From: Spirometra erinaceieuropaei
Taxonomy: Eukaryota; Platyhelminthes; Cestoda; Diphyllobothriidea; Diphyllobothriidae
Assembly (NCBI GenBank): GCA_902702965.1
Contig: CACRXP010000304.1
Span: forward strand, 593,820-657,819
Direction of reading: 5' to 3'
DNA: 64,000 bases
Shown: positions 46,561 to 57,440 of the stretch, one piece after another
Layout of the letters: each line of letters starts with the position of its first letter
Numbering within the stretch: the first letter of the stretch is position 1
The notes under the pieces: model-generated
Database searches by the model: none
What the model was told of the DNA's origin: nothing
Seen by the model: only the letters and a program-made list of their open reading frames with translations
Position numbers and translations under genes: made by a program

Positions 46561-47700
46561 TCAATAAAAATTGTAAATTAAAAACACAATTTTGGGAAGT
46601 AAATGGGAAGCTAACACACAGAGATGTTGTGTGAATAAAAGGGCTGAGGTTAACCAGGGCCAGCCGAGGTTGGCCATGTAGTCTAACTGTTTGAATAAGT
46701 CCGGTTTCTCACCCCGTATGTAGGCTGCCTCCAAGTTGCGCAATACACTAGTTGTTCCTGTCCGAACTAATATTCCGAATGATATGTCGGGGGTCAACGG
46801 AGTGACCGCTATCCAAGAGGTGCTTTGTGATTGAAGTACGGGGAATTTTATTTTTCTGCTCTAGAAGCGATTTAGGCAGGTGCTCAAATGACTTGTCTGT
46901 CAATTGCCTTTGTCTTCGCCTAGTGTACTTGCATCCACAGGTGCATATGAATTCGTAAATACAATCTGAGGTGGCGTGCAATGCCAAGACATACTTTGCC
47001 TGTGGAATTGAGATAGCTTTAGTGGGACTGCTGAATATGAATGGTGCATTTCAATCGTCGCTCAATGGTATATGAAATGCTGTCACCCTTGAAAGGTGGA
47101 TTTTTCGGAGCTCATTGTTTTGTCAATTTTGGCAGTGAGGTGTTACTGTGCTTTTGGATTAAACATGCTGGATATCCGCGTTTATCCGAGGCCGTTTTGA
47201 GGCAAGCAATTCCTGCATCCAGTATCTCAATAGGGCTAATGTTTCCCTTTCGTTGTAAAGGATAGTGAATCAGTTTCCGCTTTGGCTGTATTGGCACAAA
47301 GCTCAGAGAGCGTAGGTATTTGCCTCTCCATGTACCTTTATGGGAAACCGACCGCTTTATTGCGACATCTTCCTGTCTAGCCCCGAGGACGTCTAGGAAA
47401 GATGGCTTGCTGCATTGCTCCTTTTCCATTGTGAATTTGACCCTCGAATGCTAACAGGTCGGTCTTCGGCTTCCTCGTTATTATAAACAGTTGCAAATAT
47501 ATCATCCACATATCTGTTGTATATTTTTATTTTCAATATAGATGACAAGTTTTCTCCTAAGCGACCCATTAAAATGTCGGCAAAGATTAGATCTAGTGGA
47601 CTTTCCATTGTTACTTCGTTAATTTGTCTGTATATTTGTCCATTCAACCGAAATTGAACATTTTTCGCGCAAAGTATCGGCAAGTCACGCAGTATTTCGG
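46561..47700 (-). pseudogene. Decayed Penelope-like element, third lineage (RT + GIY-YIG remnant)
   Basis: The minus strand at 47,683-47,460 reads AKNVQFRLNGQIYRQINEVT, MESPLDLIFADILMGRL and YNRYVDDIFATVYNNEEA: RT motif B (decayed from GVAMGSPLGP) and an intact YVDD motif C. After a frameshift it continues EKEQCSKPSFLDVLGARQED and KGTWRGKYLRSLSFVP. The GIY-YIG part at about 46,960-46,790 reads CIYEFICTCGCKYTRR, then TKHLLDSGHSVDP. A last block at about 46,770-46,660 reads RNLEAAYIRGEKPDLFKQL. The upstream RT half is missing and there are several frameshifts. It is related to the second-lineage remnant at 22.8-24.0 kb more than to the intact element, judging from the NGQIYRQI / DQFYCQI wording. 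Confidence 0.83.
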
Positions 47701-49970
47701 GTAAAAGACGGGTTTCCGACGCACGGACAAGCTGGACCCGAGCTTGGACCCGCAGTTTTGTAGGTTTGATATTAGAGTTGATCTTTCAAAAGATTAACTA
47801 ATAGGACCGTTACAATCGTCATTATTCTCGCTGGTAACACCGAGCAATCATTTAATGCTCGACGTTATTTAAGCCAACGCAATGTCTCTAACTCGAAGCT
47901 GCCAGGTCTGGTTGGTGGGGGCCACTTACAAGTGGTTTCGATGTCGACAGTAGATGTTCTATCGTCTGAAATGTAAGCCGGAATTCTGAAATATGTCTTC
48001 GACTCGAAAGTCAACTTCAGTAGTATTTCAATATTAATGATTATCCAACAAAATCCTTAGATACTCCTGTCATGTCAGGATGGCGTCGGTTAAAAAGGCT
48101 TCTTTCTTGCCGTCTGCAAATATGCACTCTAAAAAATGACTTCTTGATTAGTAAGACTTCTTCTCATTGATTTCCGATGTCCTTATAAATTCACACGTGC
48201 TTACTAGATAACATATACAAAATATTTTTTTTTTACTCACATGGTAGCAACTTGCGTATCCTTCAGATTTAATACTTGCGGGGAGTGTAATTCGGTTTTA
48301 CAGAACTCCTCGATTCCCGAGTATAACAAGGAGCCTGAGAAGTCATTATATCCTTAAAAAAGAGGGCTGAAATGCGAAACTGAGACTAGGGAATTGGTTA
48401 CTTTTTCTAATGGGCCAATCATCTATCAGTCAAATGCATTGGAACTGTGCAACCTTGCGGACTATTTTGTGGAAGCAATACATTTATTCCTTAAGATAAT
48501 CGTAATATGCATTCCTCTCATCGCAAACGTTACGTTTTAAAAGACCCCTTATTGTCGTGCCCTCAAACATTTAGACTATAGCTATAACAAGAGTGGACGA
48601 AATATAGATTTAGGGAAACAAAGCAGTCACTTTGGTACTCAGCTGATTTCACATGGCTGACTCGAGAACTGCATTTTAACCAAAAACACTGAGTAACAGA
48701 ACCAGCAAATCCCGGCCAAATAGGCTGAAGGTATGGGAATTAGAAAAGTACTATAGTTCTCCCCACTTTGGTTAAAGTATGTGACCGATGGCATAAAAAC
48801 TAGCGGAAGATGGATACTACGTTTGCTATAGCTCGATTGGGCATTATTTAACGCTTTTAAAAGCTTTTATCCTTCGGCTATAACTCGCGAAAAGCTTTTG
48901 GACAAGGATTTTGTTATAAATCAATGGGCGGATTTTTGATGCCTTATCAGATGAAAATGATTCCTTAAGCGCTTCTGCAAAACTACGTAGCTTGGAACAC
49001 GACCTCAGATCGCTTACTACGCGGTTTCGCCTCAGCTGTTAAATGAACATGTTTTTAACAATCTGCGTATATTTCGCTCGTCAAAAATCCTTTCTTGTGA
49101 GAAATAAAATTTGTATTTGTAAAGGTCACAAAAATCTGGTATCACATTTATTTTGCATGAAATTGTGCATTATTCGGGTTTGGTTCCTGAAGGAAAGAAG
49201 TATTCTTATTCTTGAAAAGTGTGCAAGCATGAACGCCTTTGGAGTTCTGCCTTACTCACATAGAATGCAACTTGACTCATATGGGCACTTTAAGATATTT
49301 TCATAAAGCCCTGCATGGTTAGGCGAATGCTTTAAAGGGACTGTTGGAAATGTCTCTTGAAAGCGAAAAAAGAGTGGAAATGTAATAATTTTTCAATGTG
49401 GACATGTATTAATTAACTCCTAGCGCCAAGGTGCTCGTTTTCTTTAGATGAGAATCTGACCGCTGACGTATTTTGCCCTAAAATGAACATAGTAATTAAC
49501 TTTTCCACATCGTTTCAATGTGTGAAGGTGGAGGAGAATAGATAAAAAGCTCACAAGTTAAATTCGCACGTAGAGTTGAAGAGATGCCCGACAATGTGCC
49601 AGTAGACATGTTAGTTACCCAGACTATTTAGCTGACGGAACTGTCTTTTTGATTTCCATTCAATCTGACACTTTTATTTAGACATTAAAACCTTTAAATG
49701 AATATTCCTCCCTTCAGATTACAGGTGTTGCGGACACACTGTCAGGCAATTTCATTTCAAAAGAGGATATCTCATTTCTTACCACACATCCTGGTACGCA
49801 TATTTTACAATCTTAAGAAGCGCATTAGACTTCATGAAGTCAAACTTTCTCATTTCCCGCTCGATTCCAGCCTTCTCATAGTTCTGTTCGGTAGATGCAG
49901 AAGTGAATATTTATCTACCTCAGTAACCATACCTGCGTGACACTCTCATGCCTGTGAGGTCTGATTTGCT
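47701..49970. other. Non-coding stretch
   Basis: AT-rich with no supported gene. Some stretches (49,070-49,250) resemble the AT-rich parts of the inverted-repeat family at 24 and 61 kb, but the match is too loose to call. Confidence 0.35.
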
Positions 49971-49994
49971 CACCCCTTTTGTGCGAAATCATGT

Positions 49995-50650
49995 GGTGTC
50001 TTGGCGGGGGAGTCGGGCCGCGTTTGGCACGCGTAAACGAGCCATCTAGCATTGTGAGCCACTGGGCTCAATCCTCGCATCATACGACCGGCCGGTTCGG
50101 ACAGTGTGCTGGTACCTGGGAGAGGGGAGAGTACGATCAACTCGCGGGACTGTGTCCCAGCAGCACTCAACGTATATTCCTTGCCATAAACAATTTGAGG
50201 CGCTTTTAAACTACCAAGGCGCGCTAAGTGTTGTCGTTTGAAGTTCTGCCAACTGACAGGATAACTCGGTCGTCAGCTCGGAACGGAGAGTCGGGGTGTT
50301 ATGGCTCTTCCTTGATGTGTCCTCCGCGGCACTCCTATTCAGATGGAATGCGACCCTCTTCTTTGCTGTTTCTACAAAGGCCTGATCCATCGTGCGCGGA
50401 CCAGGCGTGTTCGGCACGCGTAGGTGCGCTCTTTAGCGTTATCAGTCAATGCTCTTGATCCCAATTACGGTCTTCCTAACTCTGTCTTGACACGGGGTTC
50501 AGGTGGGTGATGACGAGAGGTTGCGCTAGATGCAGCGACAGTCTTTCATCATCACAAACTAATTCACGTTCAAATCGGCGTTCACGGCGCCCACCATGCT
50601 GTGTGGCACACGGTGGACACCGTCGGCAACGACGATTGAACAGTCTTAAA
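49995..50650 (+). repeat. Dispersed repeat family DR1, copy 3 with partial tandem unit
   Basis: The core at about 50,329-50,460 matches the cores at 38.3 and 43.4 kb. A partial unit at about 50,010-50,085 ('gtttggcacgcgtaaacgagcc...gagccactgggctcaatcct') repeats the core's own end ('gttcggcacgcgtaggtgcgct...cagtcaatgctcttgatcc'). This copy therefore consists of 1.5 diverged units. Confidence 0.6.
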
Positions 50651-50759
50651 GAACCTTAGTCGTAAATGCAATTGGGGAGGGCTTTGTCCATCTCAAATAA
50701 ACCCACCTGTCAGCCCGAGGTGAAAAGCCGCAATACTAAAAGGAAGTATCTACAGCAAG

Positions 50760-51612
50760 TAGCGCAAGTCGTGGAATATTAGCTGAAGTTTGAAATGTGA
50801 TTTCAGTTAGAAAGCCTCACTTATTGTAATGTTGATAATCACGAAGGCATTTTAGTGAAACCAGAATACCAACTTTTAAATGCTTGTCTATCCAGTCGTG
50901 TGCGATCATCGGGCTCACTAAACAATGAGCTAAAGTTAAAAGTTAAATTTTTACTGCCTTTCGATGCTCCCTTAAGTTCCGGTATATTGTAGGTAAAGCA
51001 CGCAAAAAACGCCTTTTTTATATTCGCCTTGGTATGTTACGACTTCAACCGTTCCTCTCGGAGAAAGGGGAGCTTTTGTTATTCAAAAATTTCCCATCAT
51101 GAAATTTTTAAGATTGTAAAGTCTGCTCAAGTATTCTCTCATCTCTCCGTTAACTTGTGTCTTTCCCTAAGTATACGTCATTGTCCTTATCCGTTAAAGT
51201 TTTTGAGTGCCTTGTACGGCATCTTTACAAACGTTCAGTGAAATATTTGATTTTTTCAACCGAAAAATGTACAACTTCTAGTTTGACACTTCAGAAAGCA
51301 AGTGTAACGGCAAACGAAGTTCAAAATTATTCGGGAATTGAATGACGTTTGACTACTGGAACGCACCCTTTCTTCTGCCAAATATGCTCGGACCTATATG
51401 GTCATCGAAAGCCAGTGAAAAATCCTATTACTTAAGTAACCATTCCTACCGAGTGCGATTTCTGCAGCCGCCGGAATGGCGCGCATGCAAAATTCAGCGT
51501 CCTGGCGCGACAGAAATATTGCAGAATTAGGCGGCGTGATGACTGATATTACAGTCCCAACTACGGAGATGCTTTTGCCGGAAATCGAATCTCAGAATTT
51601 CAGTTAATGCGC
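50760..51612. repeat. Possible inverted-repeat pair related to the second-lineage PLE arm
   Basis: 'tgaaatgtgatttcagttag' at 50,791-50,810 and, inverted, 'aatctcagaatttcagttaa' near 51,587-51,606 both resemble the arm word 'ctgaaatgtgttttcgatta' at about 24,004-24,023. The rest of the arms is too diverged to align by eye. Confidence 0.3.
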
Positions 51613-51746
51613 AGCGAATTATGCCAGTGTCTGTGGTTGACTTGTATCCTTACAAAATCACCAAGGTCTGGCGTCATTCCACAAGCTAACTACTGCATAC
51701 TTAGAATCATCCCTCGTGGAGCATTGGCCTCGACCACCAGTAGCAA

Positions 51747-52082
51747 TTTGGTCGGATGTTGTTAGGTAGTCCCACCTGAAGTAAACAAACCCCAGTCACC
51801 TTTAATACGGGACCGTTGGTAATAGGGGTTTTTACAGGTGGGGCCGGGGAACGCACAGGCGACGAGGCCAAGTAGTCGTATGCAAAAGAAAAGCTCTTGG
51901 GAATGCGTGGTTGTACTTTGAATGGTTGAAAAATAGTTGCGCTAATCCCTAACTCTAACTCGTAACTATAACCGCTAAACCGCAACCCCTACCCCTTACC
52001 CTTAACCCTAGACATAATCCCTAACCACAACCCAACAGTATTATATCCATCAGGTGGGACTACCAAACCACATCTCACCAGA
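51747..52082. mobile_element. TIR-bounded island of degenerate CCCTAA repeats
   Basis: A 33-bp terminal inverted repeat (51,747-51,779 against 52,050-52,082 inverted) matches at 28 of 33 positions by eye. The inner 15 bases (GGTAGTCCCACCTGA) are perfect. The core 51,941-52,034 is made of imperfect CCCTAA units ('aatccctaactctaac', 'cccttaaccctagac'). It has the size and layout of a MITE, with no coding capacity. The TIR and the sub-terminal 'ggtcccgtattaaaggtgac' (minus strand) are related to the element at 61.35-61.77 kb, so this is a family. Confidence 0.72.
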
Positions 52083-52342
52083 AATTCTAAAAAGGACAGA
52101 ACGTGAATTTCACAAATCCGCTTGTAAACTGCTCATACAGCTGACGCAGGATCTTAGGGGCTAGAATAGAGCCTTTGTAGAGAGGCGTCTTATCGAAGGC
52201 AATCTTACAGCGTTTAAAAAGGAAATAAATTTTCATACTCTGTAAGCCGTTGGATTTGCCGACAGGTTGAAATTTAAATACGAAATAGGTGCCATATCAG
52301 CGGTCATGTAGGCATTAATACGCGACTATTTTACCAAGCCTT
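52083..52342. other. Non-coding stretch
   Basis: Nothing seen. Confidence 0.4.
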
Positions 52343-52540
52343 TTACTTGTCTGACTTCTCAGATGAATACTCGGAGTCATCATCAAAGACTGCATACCAG
52401 GGCAAATAGATTTCAAATATAAGATGCACTTGTTGCTTGGTCACATCCTCATTAGAAATAACAGCATCCTCATTCATGGAAAAGGGTTCTAGTTGCTGCG
52501 GCTCGCTACTTGACGCATCATCATCTTCAAATGTGACCAT
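52343..52540 (-). CDS. Possible small acidic protein or first coding exon
   Basis: ATG at 52,540 opens a 65-residue frame with an in-frame stop three codons upstream. The peptide is strongly acidic: MVTFEDDDASSSEPQQLEPF at the start and FDDDSEYSSEKSDK at the end, with a short hydrophobic stretch between (VHLIFEIYLPWYAVF). The composition is unlike the random frames around it. The stop overlaps a donor-like site (GACAA|GTAAAA), so it may be a first exon rather than a complete gene. I do not recognise the family. Confidence 0.35.
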   Translation of the reverse strand: MVTFEDDDASSSEPQQLEPFSMNEDAVISNEDVTKQQVHLIFEIYLPWYAVFDDDSEYSSEKSDK

Positions 52541-54233
52541 AATTACTCAGCCAGCGTTTATCCATGCGCCTCTTACGTGACAATTTACTTTACTGAACTG
52601 ACTGCATCCGGAGGATAGGCGTCGGAGTTCTCGTGCAATAAATGCCCCACAAACCGAGATTACTACCTAGAATAATTTCAGTTCAGCCGCCAGAACTCAT
52701 AAGCCTAACACCAGTAAAGTGATTTTTCACCACCCAGGCCTCCTCAAATAATCCAATTCTCTGTTATTACAGGCGAACTTGTTGCTACTTTTACTTTTAC
52801 AAAAAACTTGTTTTTTGCTGCGATCATTGTCAGTTTGCTTACCACGAGAGACGATTAACCGCAGGTTTCGTGCTGTGTTACGTAGGTTTATAATTGTCCG
52901 TCTTACTAGTGACAGGTTTTGGGTAGCAGATTGTAACTAGTAAAACTAGTAAACTAGTTCAGAAAGAGTTCCTGAATCTAATGGCCACCGTTTTGCTGTG
53001 ATAATAATCTACCAGTGAGTATGCACTTGAACCCATTTTCCCCGTTGATCCAAGATTGAAATATTATTACTTTTTACAAAGAAGAGATGCCTACCAAGCC
53101 TCCGGTCGTTTTTGAGGCATTTTTCGGTGCACTGATTTACTTGCTTTACTCCAAGACCACAAAGTCGTGAGAAGACAGGCTTCCATATACAATAATTTTC
53201 CCTTATTTTAATGACCAGGAAACAGGGCCTACTGTCCACCTTTTGGTACACTGTTTAGCATATACTTATAAATCAGTCATGATCGTCAGCAATCTACAGT
53301 TTGTACACTATAGCACAGTTAATTAAAGAGTTGGAACGCGAAAAACCTCCATCTTTTGCTTTGGCCATTTAGAGTTTGGCTAAAGCCTGCAGACCACCCC
53401 TGATCTAAGGGATTACACCAAGTGCATCCTTCCACTTCAGGCCAAAAATTGTTGTTTTTCATCTTGTCAGATAAATGGGGCAATCGCTAGCATCATGCCT
53501 GTTTTACGCGCCAAGTAACTTCCTAAAACGAGATGACGGAATGAGTGTTAGCAAACCATTCGTCTCAGGGCAAATAACATTAGGACCAAACGATTTCACC
53601 ATGACTGCACCTATCATGGCTCGTAACACCTAGTAACGCACTACAGACATGATCAAAATAAGACGTTTCTTCAAAAATTAGGACCTCGATAATTCTGAAG
53701 TAGAGCTGCATGTTCATTCGACATCCGGAAGCAATGATGAGTCAACACGTCTGCGTTCATTGACAAAGACCTGAGCCCCCCATCATTATGCTAGTCTCTG
53801 CTACAGGGATGCCGAGGGATTAAGTGACTGTCAGTCAAATGGAAAATGCTGGAAAAACGACAAGTTTCAATGGTCGGGAATGAAAATGCCCGTAAGGAAA
53901 AGCATTTTTCGTTTCAGCGATGTAAAATTGTAGGTTGTTCTTGAGCGAAAATACTGGCCACTCTCGAGCCCTGCATCCGCCCAGATTTTTGGCTGGGGCG
54001 TGGCTGTCTCCCAGTAAAGAAAAAGTCGAAAAATTGTCCTATTGGTTTTCCCAGTCTTTGCTGTCAGAGCGTTCATGTGTACCGTACAGTTAGTCTTAAT
54101 TATTTAAGATGCTGGTATGAAATAGTTGACACTGGAGTTCAACTGCGAATTATAAAATGCCAGTGGAATTTCGCATGTAGAAGATTCGTTTACTAATCAA
54201 GTTGCAGAGCGCAACATGATCGTTCCGTTCTAC
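52541..54233. other. Non-coding stretch
   Basis: Frames at 53,009-53,251 and 53,867-54,076 on - show no domain. Nothing supported. Confidence 0.4.
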
Positions 54234-54401
54234 CTATGGACTCCGATCAAAAATCCTAGAAATACTCGCACGACGACAAGTAATGATCCAAAGCGAATGT
54301 CGGCAAAGGCAGGGGAAGCCGGGATGATCATGTCTGAAGTAATAGCTGTTGTTGGCCAGTCATATCGCAACTCCACCTTCAGACAACTTGGAACTCGACC
54401 T
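54234..54401 (-). CDS. Possible internal exon with a hydrophobic segment
   Basis: On the minus strand an acceptor (CTATATACTCAG) is followed by 168 open bases and a good donor (CATAG|GTAGAA). Both flanking introns would be phase 2, so the exon is symmetric. It encodes GRVPSCLKVELRYDWPTTAI, then DMIIPASPAFADIRFGS and LLVVVRVFLGFLIGVH, a likely membrane segment. The opposite strand is open over the same stretch, which tempers confidence. The family is not recognised. Confidence 0.33.
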
Positions 54402-56934
54402 CTGAGTATATAGTAATTGAGTTTAAAATCCACCCTTCTGCCAGTGAGCCAGGGACTTGCTGTTTTGTCGATTGTGGCTGACCATATAAATACGTGTGGG
54501 GGGCTCTTTTACGAGCTGGTTAATGCTTGGGTTATACAAAATGGCTATTGAGTAAAGGTTGATAGTTTACAGCCAAGATGCCATGAATGATTATATTAGT
54601 TTCCCTTCTCGTTTCTAATGTTCCTTCTAGAATACGTCCTTTTTTCAATGATGACCATACCGAGTATTGTGTTTCATCGTTCACATAATTAAATCGCTTG
54701 ATTTAAGCAACACTGACTTCAACGACACGCTCCTTTAACGGTTACGCATACCAACGACACACTAAGTGCCCTGTATTGGGAGCTCGTCGTCTGAAGGGCT
54801 TCTAAGACAGGCAGAAGCAATTGGTTGAACCGGCTAACGTGGTAAGTCATGCATCCTACCACTTTACTGGTCATTGACCAAACTTCGATAAATTGTGATT
54901 GGGTTTTGCTCTTGTAGGTTAAATTTCGATTATCAAACGATGACAAGAATGCCGGTCAAATGTTGGGTTTGCAGAAACCAGAACCATCTTTGCAATCTCA
55001 TACTAACCTTATTAGGTGGTATTTGAGCCCTTAAGGGCGAACTTACTGTCAGCCGCTGTCCCGATATAAATTTCTGTGCATATTTTTGAACTGACCGCTA
55101 GCCTTGGCCGATATAGAGGGAAGACTTTCAAGAACTTATTGAGGCTGCATTTCCCACGTTAATCCCTCGTGCGCATTCTGACTCAGTTTTTTTCATCAGA
55201 ATCCGGTTCCATTTGTCGGATGTTAAGTTAGTGAACTCTTTTGACCGTTCAATATACTAACCTGCTTCCCCACTATTGTGCGGACTTGAGAATTTCTGTT
55301 ATGCAAATTTAGCTTTCATGTCATTACCATATGGTCTTTTTATATCTGATATGCACTCCTCGGCCTAGACAACGCAAATACTCTAGTTAATTATCAAGAA
55401 AAGTACATTTCAGGTTCTTTTAACACGTCCGGTGATCAAATCTCAGGAAATAGGTGCAGACGGTATAAGGCATTCGAGAAGAGTCATGAAAGGTGACATA
55501 ACTGGACGCTCTTTGTTGATAGAAGTGGTTGGTTGCAATGCCCCATGGTTTCCGCGTGCAATCATGATGTTTCACGTGTAGAGGACACGCTTACCTCGGT
55601 GACTTTTCGTACCGGATATGGTCTCTTGGTGCTGAAATCGCCGTATGGCCCTTATACCATCATGGAAGCCCCTCTGAAGGAATATAACTCGTTTAAAACT
55701 AGACTCCGATCGCAAATATGTTTGCGGGCAAAATACTGGCAAGCATGCTAGTAATTTGTATATGCTTAAGAAGCACAAAAGTGGCCTTGCGGAAGACCGG
55801 TCAATGGGAGTAAGACCGTCATCTGCACGAAAAATCCTAACTTTTGACTAAAGCAGGCAGGAACTACGCTCTTCATCCTAAATACGACGTGATAAAGTCA
55901 ACGTAGTACCCTTACTTCGATTGCGCCCGTCAAATAACCGATGGTCTCATCGGTGATCTTCCGTTTAAAAAAGCATGACTCAAGAGTGAACATCGTAGAA
56001 ATTGATGTGTGAAAAAGTAAGGATTTCTGCCCCGGCGTTGCGCGCTATACTCAATAAGCTCGTCGAAGTTGATAAATTTTCAGTTATACCATGAGGATTC
56101 TGAGTGATCTTTCATCTTCTAGGAGAAATATCTGGCTACCTCAGTGGTGTATATTCATTACCTATAGGTTGCATAATTGACAACTCTTATTGTGTAGATA
56201 TTCAAATTAGCTACCTGAAATTCACGCAGATTTGCAACAACAACAACAGCACAATAAGACAACTGCGAAACAAACAGCCTACGAATTGAGACGTCCGTTT
56301 TCTGCACACAGAATGATTTCTAACAGGTTCTACGTCTACTATCTTCACGCGAACGTCCTCTTTACACTGCCCATACTCAATCCACTTTGAACTCTGACTA
56401 TCAAATTCCTCACCCCCACCACGTTCATTGTCCAGGCGTTCTCCCTCCAACCAGATGCATCGGCCCCATTATAAGAGAATGCGGTCATTTCTTCCTTAAT
56501 GGCTTTTTATGCAAACATATTGGCCTGAGTAAGGAATGCTAAAAGGAATAATTTTCCGAACCATCACTTCTGAAATTCTTAAATTTGAATTTTTGCCGAT
56601 CGTAATGATGCAAAAAAATTTCGTTCAAACGGGAGTCCCATTTATGGCTCATTTTCTCCAGTTCGGTCACAGATTTGGACTTAATATAATTTTCCGAAAT
56701 AAACTTGACATCCGAGTAGATAATAAGTCACGCTAAAAAAAAACGTAATATATCAATTTAGTTCTGTGTTTTATAGATAAACATTCAAAACAGGCCAGTT
56801 GTTGGACAGTTCGAGTAGAAATAAACAACGTTATTTACAAAAGAATGAACCGTAAAGGGTTCTTTGATAAGCAGTCAACGTATGGGTACTGTCTGCTGTA
56901 GAGAAGCGCCATTGTCATTTTAACTGCTGGGCTC
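54402..56934. other. Non-coding stretch / 3' flank of netrin-receptor exon
   Basis: No further exons recognised. I see no canonical AATAAA in the first 150 bases downstream of the exon's stop on the minus strand, but AAATAA variants occur. Confidence 0.35.
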
Positions 56935-57030
56935 TCAGTCAAACTCCTGGTGAGCCATTGCGTTCAGGTCTTTCATAAGACCCTCCAAGTTCGCCATCTC
57001 CTCCGATAATTCCTCCGTGCTATAGACTTT
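56935..57030 (-). CDS. Last exon of a DCC/neogenin/frazzled-type netrin receptor
   Basis: Ninety-six bases on the minus strand after a clear acceptor (TTTATTAAATTACAG). They encode 31 residues starting KVYSTEELSEEM, with the core MANLEGLMKDLNA, and ending at TGA (56,937-56,935). The LEGLMKDLNA core is the C-terminal P3 motif of the DCC, neogenin, frazzled and UNC-40 family. In vertebrate DCC this helix mediates receptor multimerisation and binds the FAK FAT domain. The receptor is a single-pass axon-guidance protein with Ig and fibronectin III repeats; those exons should lie farther upstream on this strand, beyond 57.03 kb, and none was recognised before 64 kb. Long introns are usual in large tapeworm genomes, so this is not surprising. 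The exon is too short to appear as a conventional ORF. Confidence 0.82.
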   Translation of the reverse strand, partial: KVYSTEELSEEMANLEGLMKDLNAMAHQEFD

Positions 57031-57189
57031 CTGTAATTTAATAAAGGTCAAGTTATCATCAGAAGAGTACTTGCTTCACATTAATTACATACGCGAAATA
57101 AAATCAATGAGGCCGTATATAGTGCAGAAACCAAATCGTTGAACGACCCTAACGCTTCAGTTAGTAATTTAAGGCATAGGCGATAAAAA

Positions 57190-57440
57190 CAAGCCCATGG
57201 CTCAATGGTAGATCGTGGGACTTAACGTTCACTGACCAGGTAGTCAGGGGTCAAGTCTAAGGTTGCCCGAGAATGGGTTTCGGGTATGGCTGACTGGCTG
57301 ATGACAGCTAATAATCAGGAAATTGTCATCCTGGTCTCCCTTGGCTTTGTTTGCATTTGCTCTGCATCCTTGCTGCTGACTGTACGACTGCCGCAGGGTT
57401 TTGAGCTGGAACTCGCGAGCAAAAGAGGACGGACACGTTC
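57190..57440 (+). repeat. tRNA-derived SINE-like element
   Basis: Box A TGGCTCAATGG (57,198-57,208) is preceded by GCCCA, and a slightly degenerate box B GGTCAAGTCT lies at 57,249-57,258, at tRNA spacing. A non-tRNA body follows ('ggtctcccttggctttgtttg', 'tgctctgcatccttgctgctg'). It lies just upstream, on the plus strand, of the netrin-receptor acceptor, so within that gene's last intron. It is more likely a SINE than a working tRNA gene because no closed acceptor stem is seen. Confidence 0.45.

Noticed and set aside
57290..57340. CTGATGACAGC...CAGGAAATTGTC, another hammerhead-like string
   Set aside because: Stem II cannot pair (CAG faces CAG) and stem I is not complementary. It is part of a SINE-like body.
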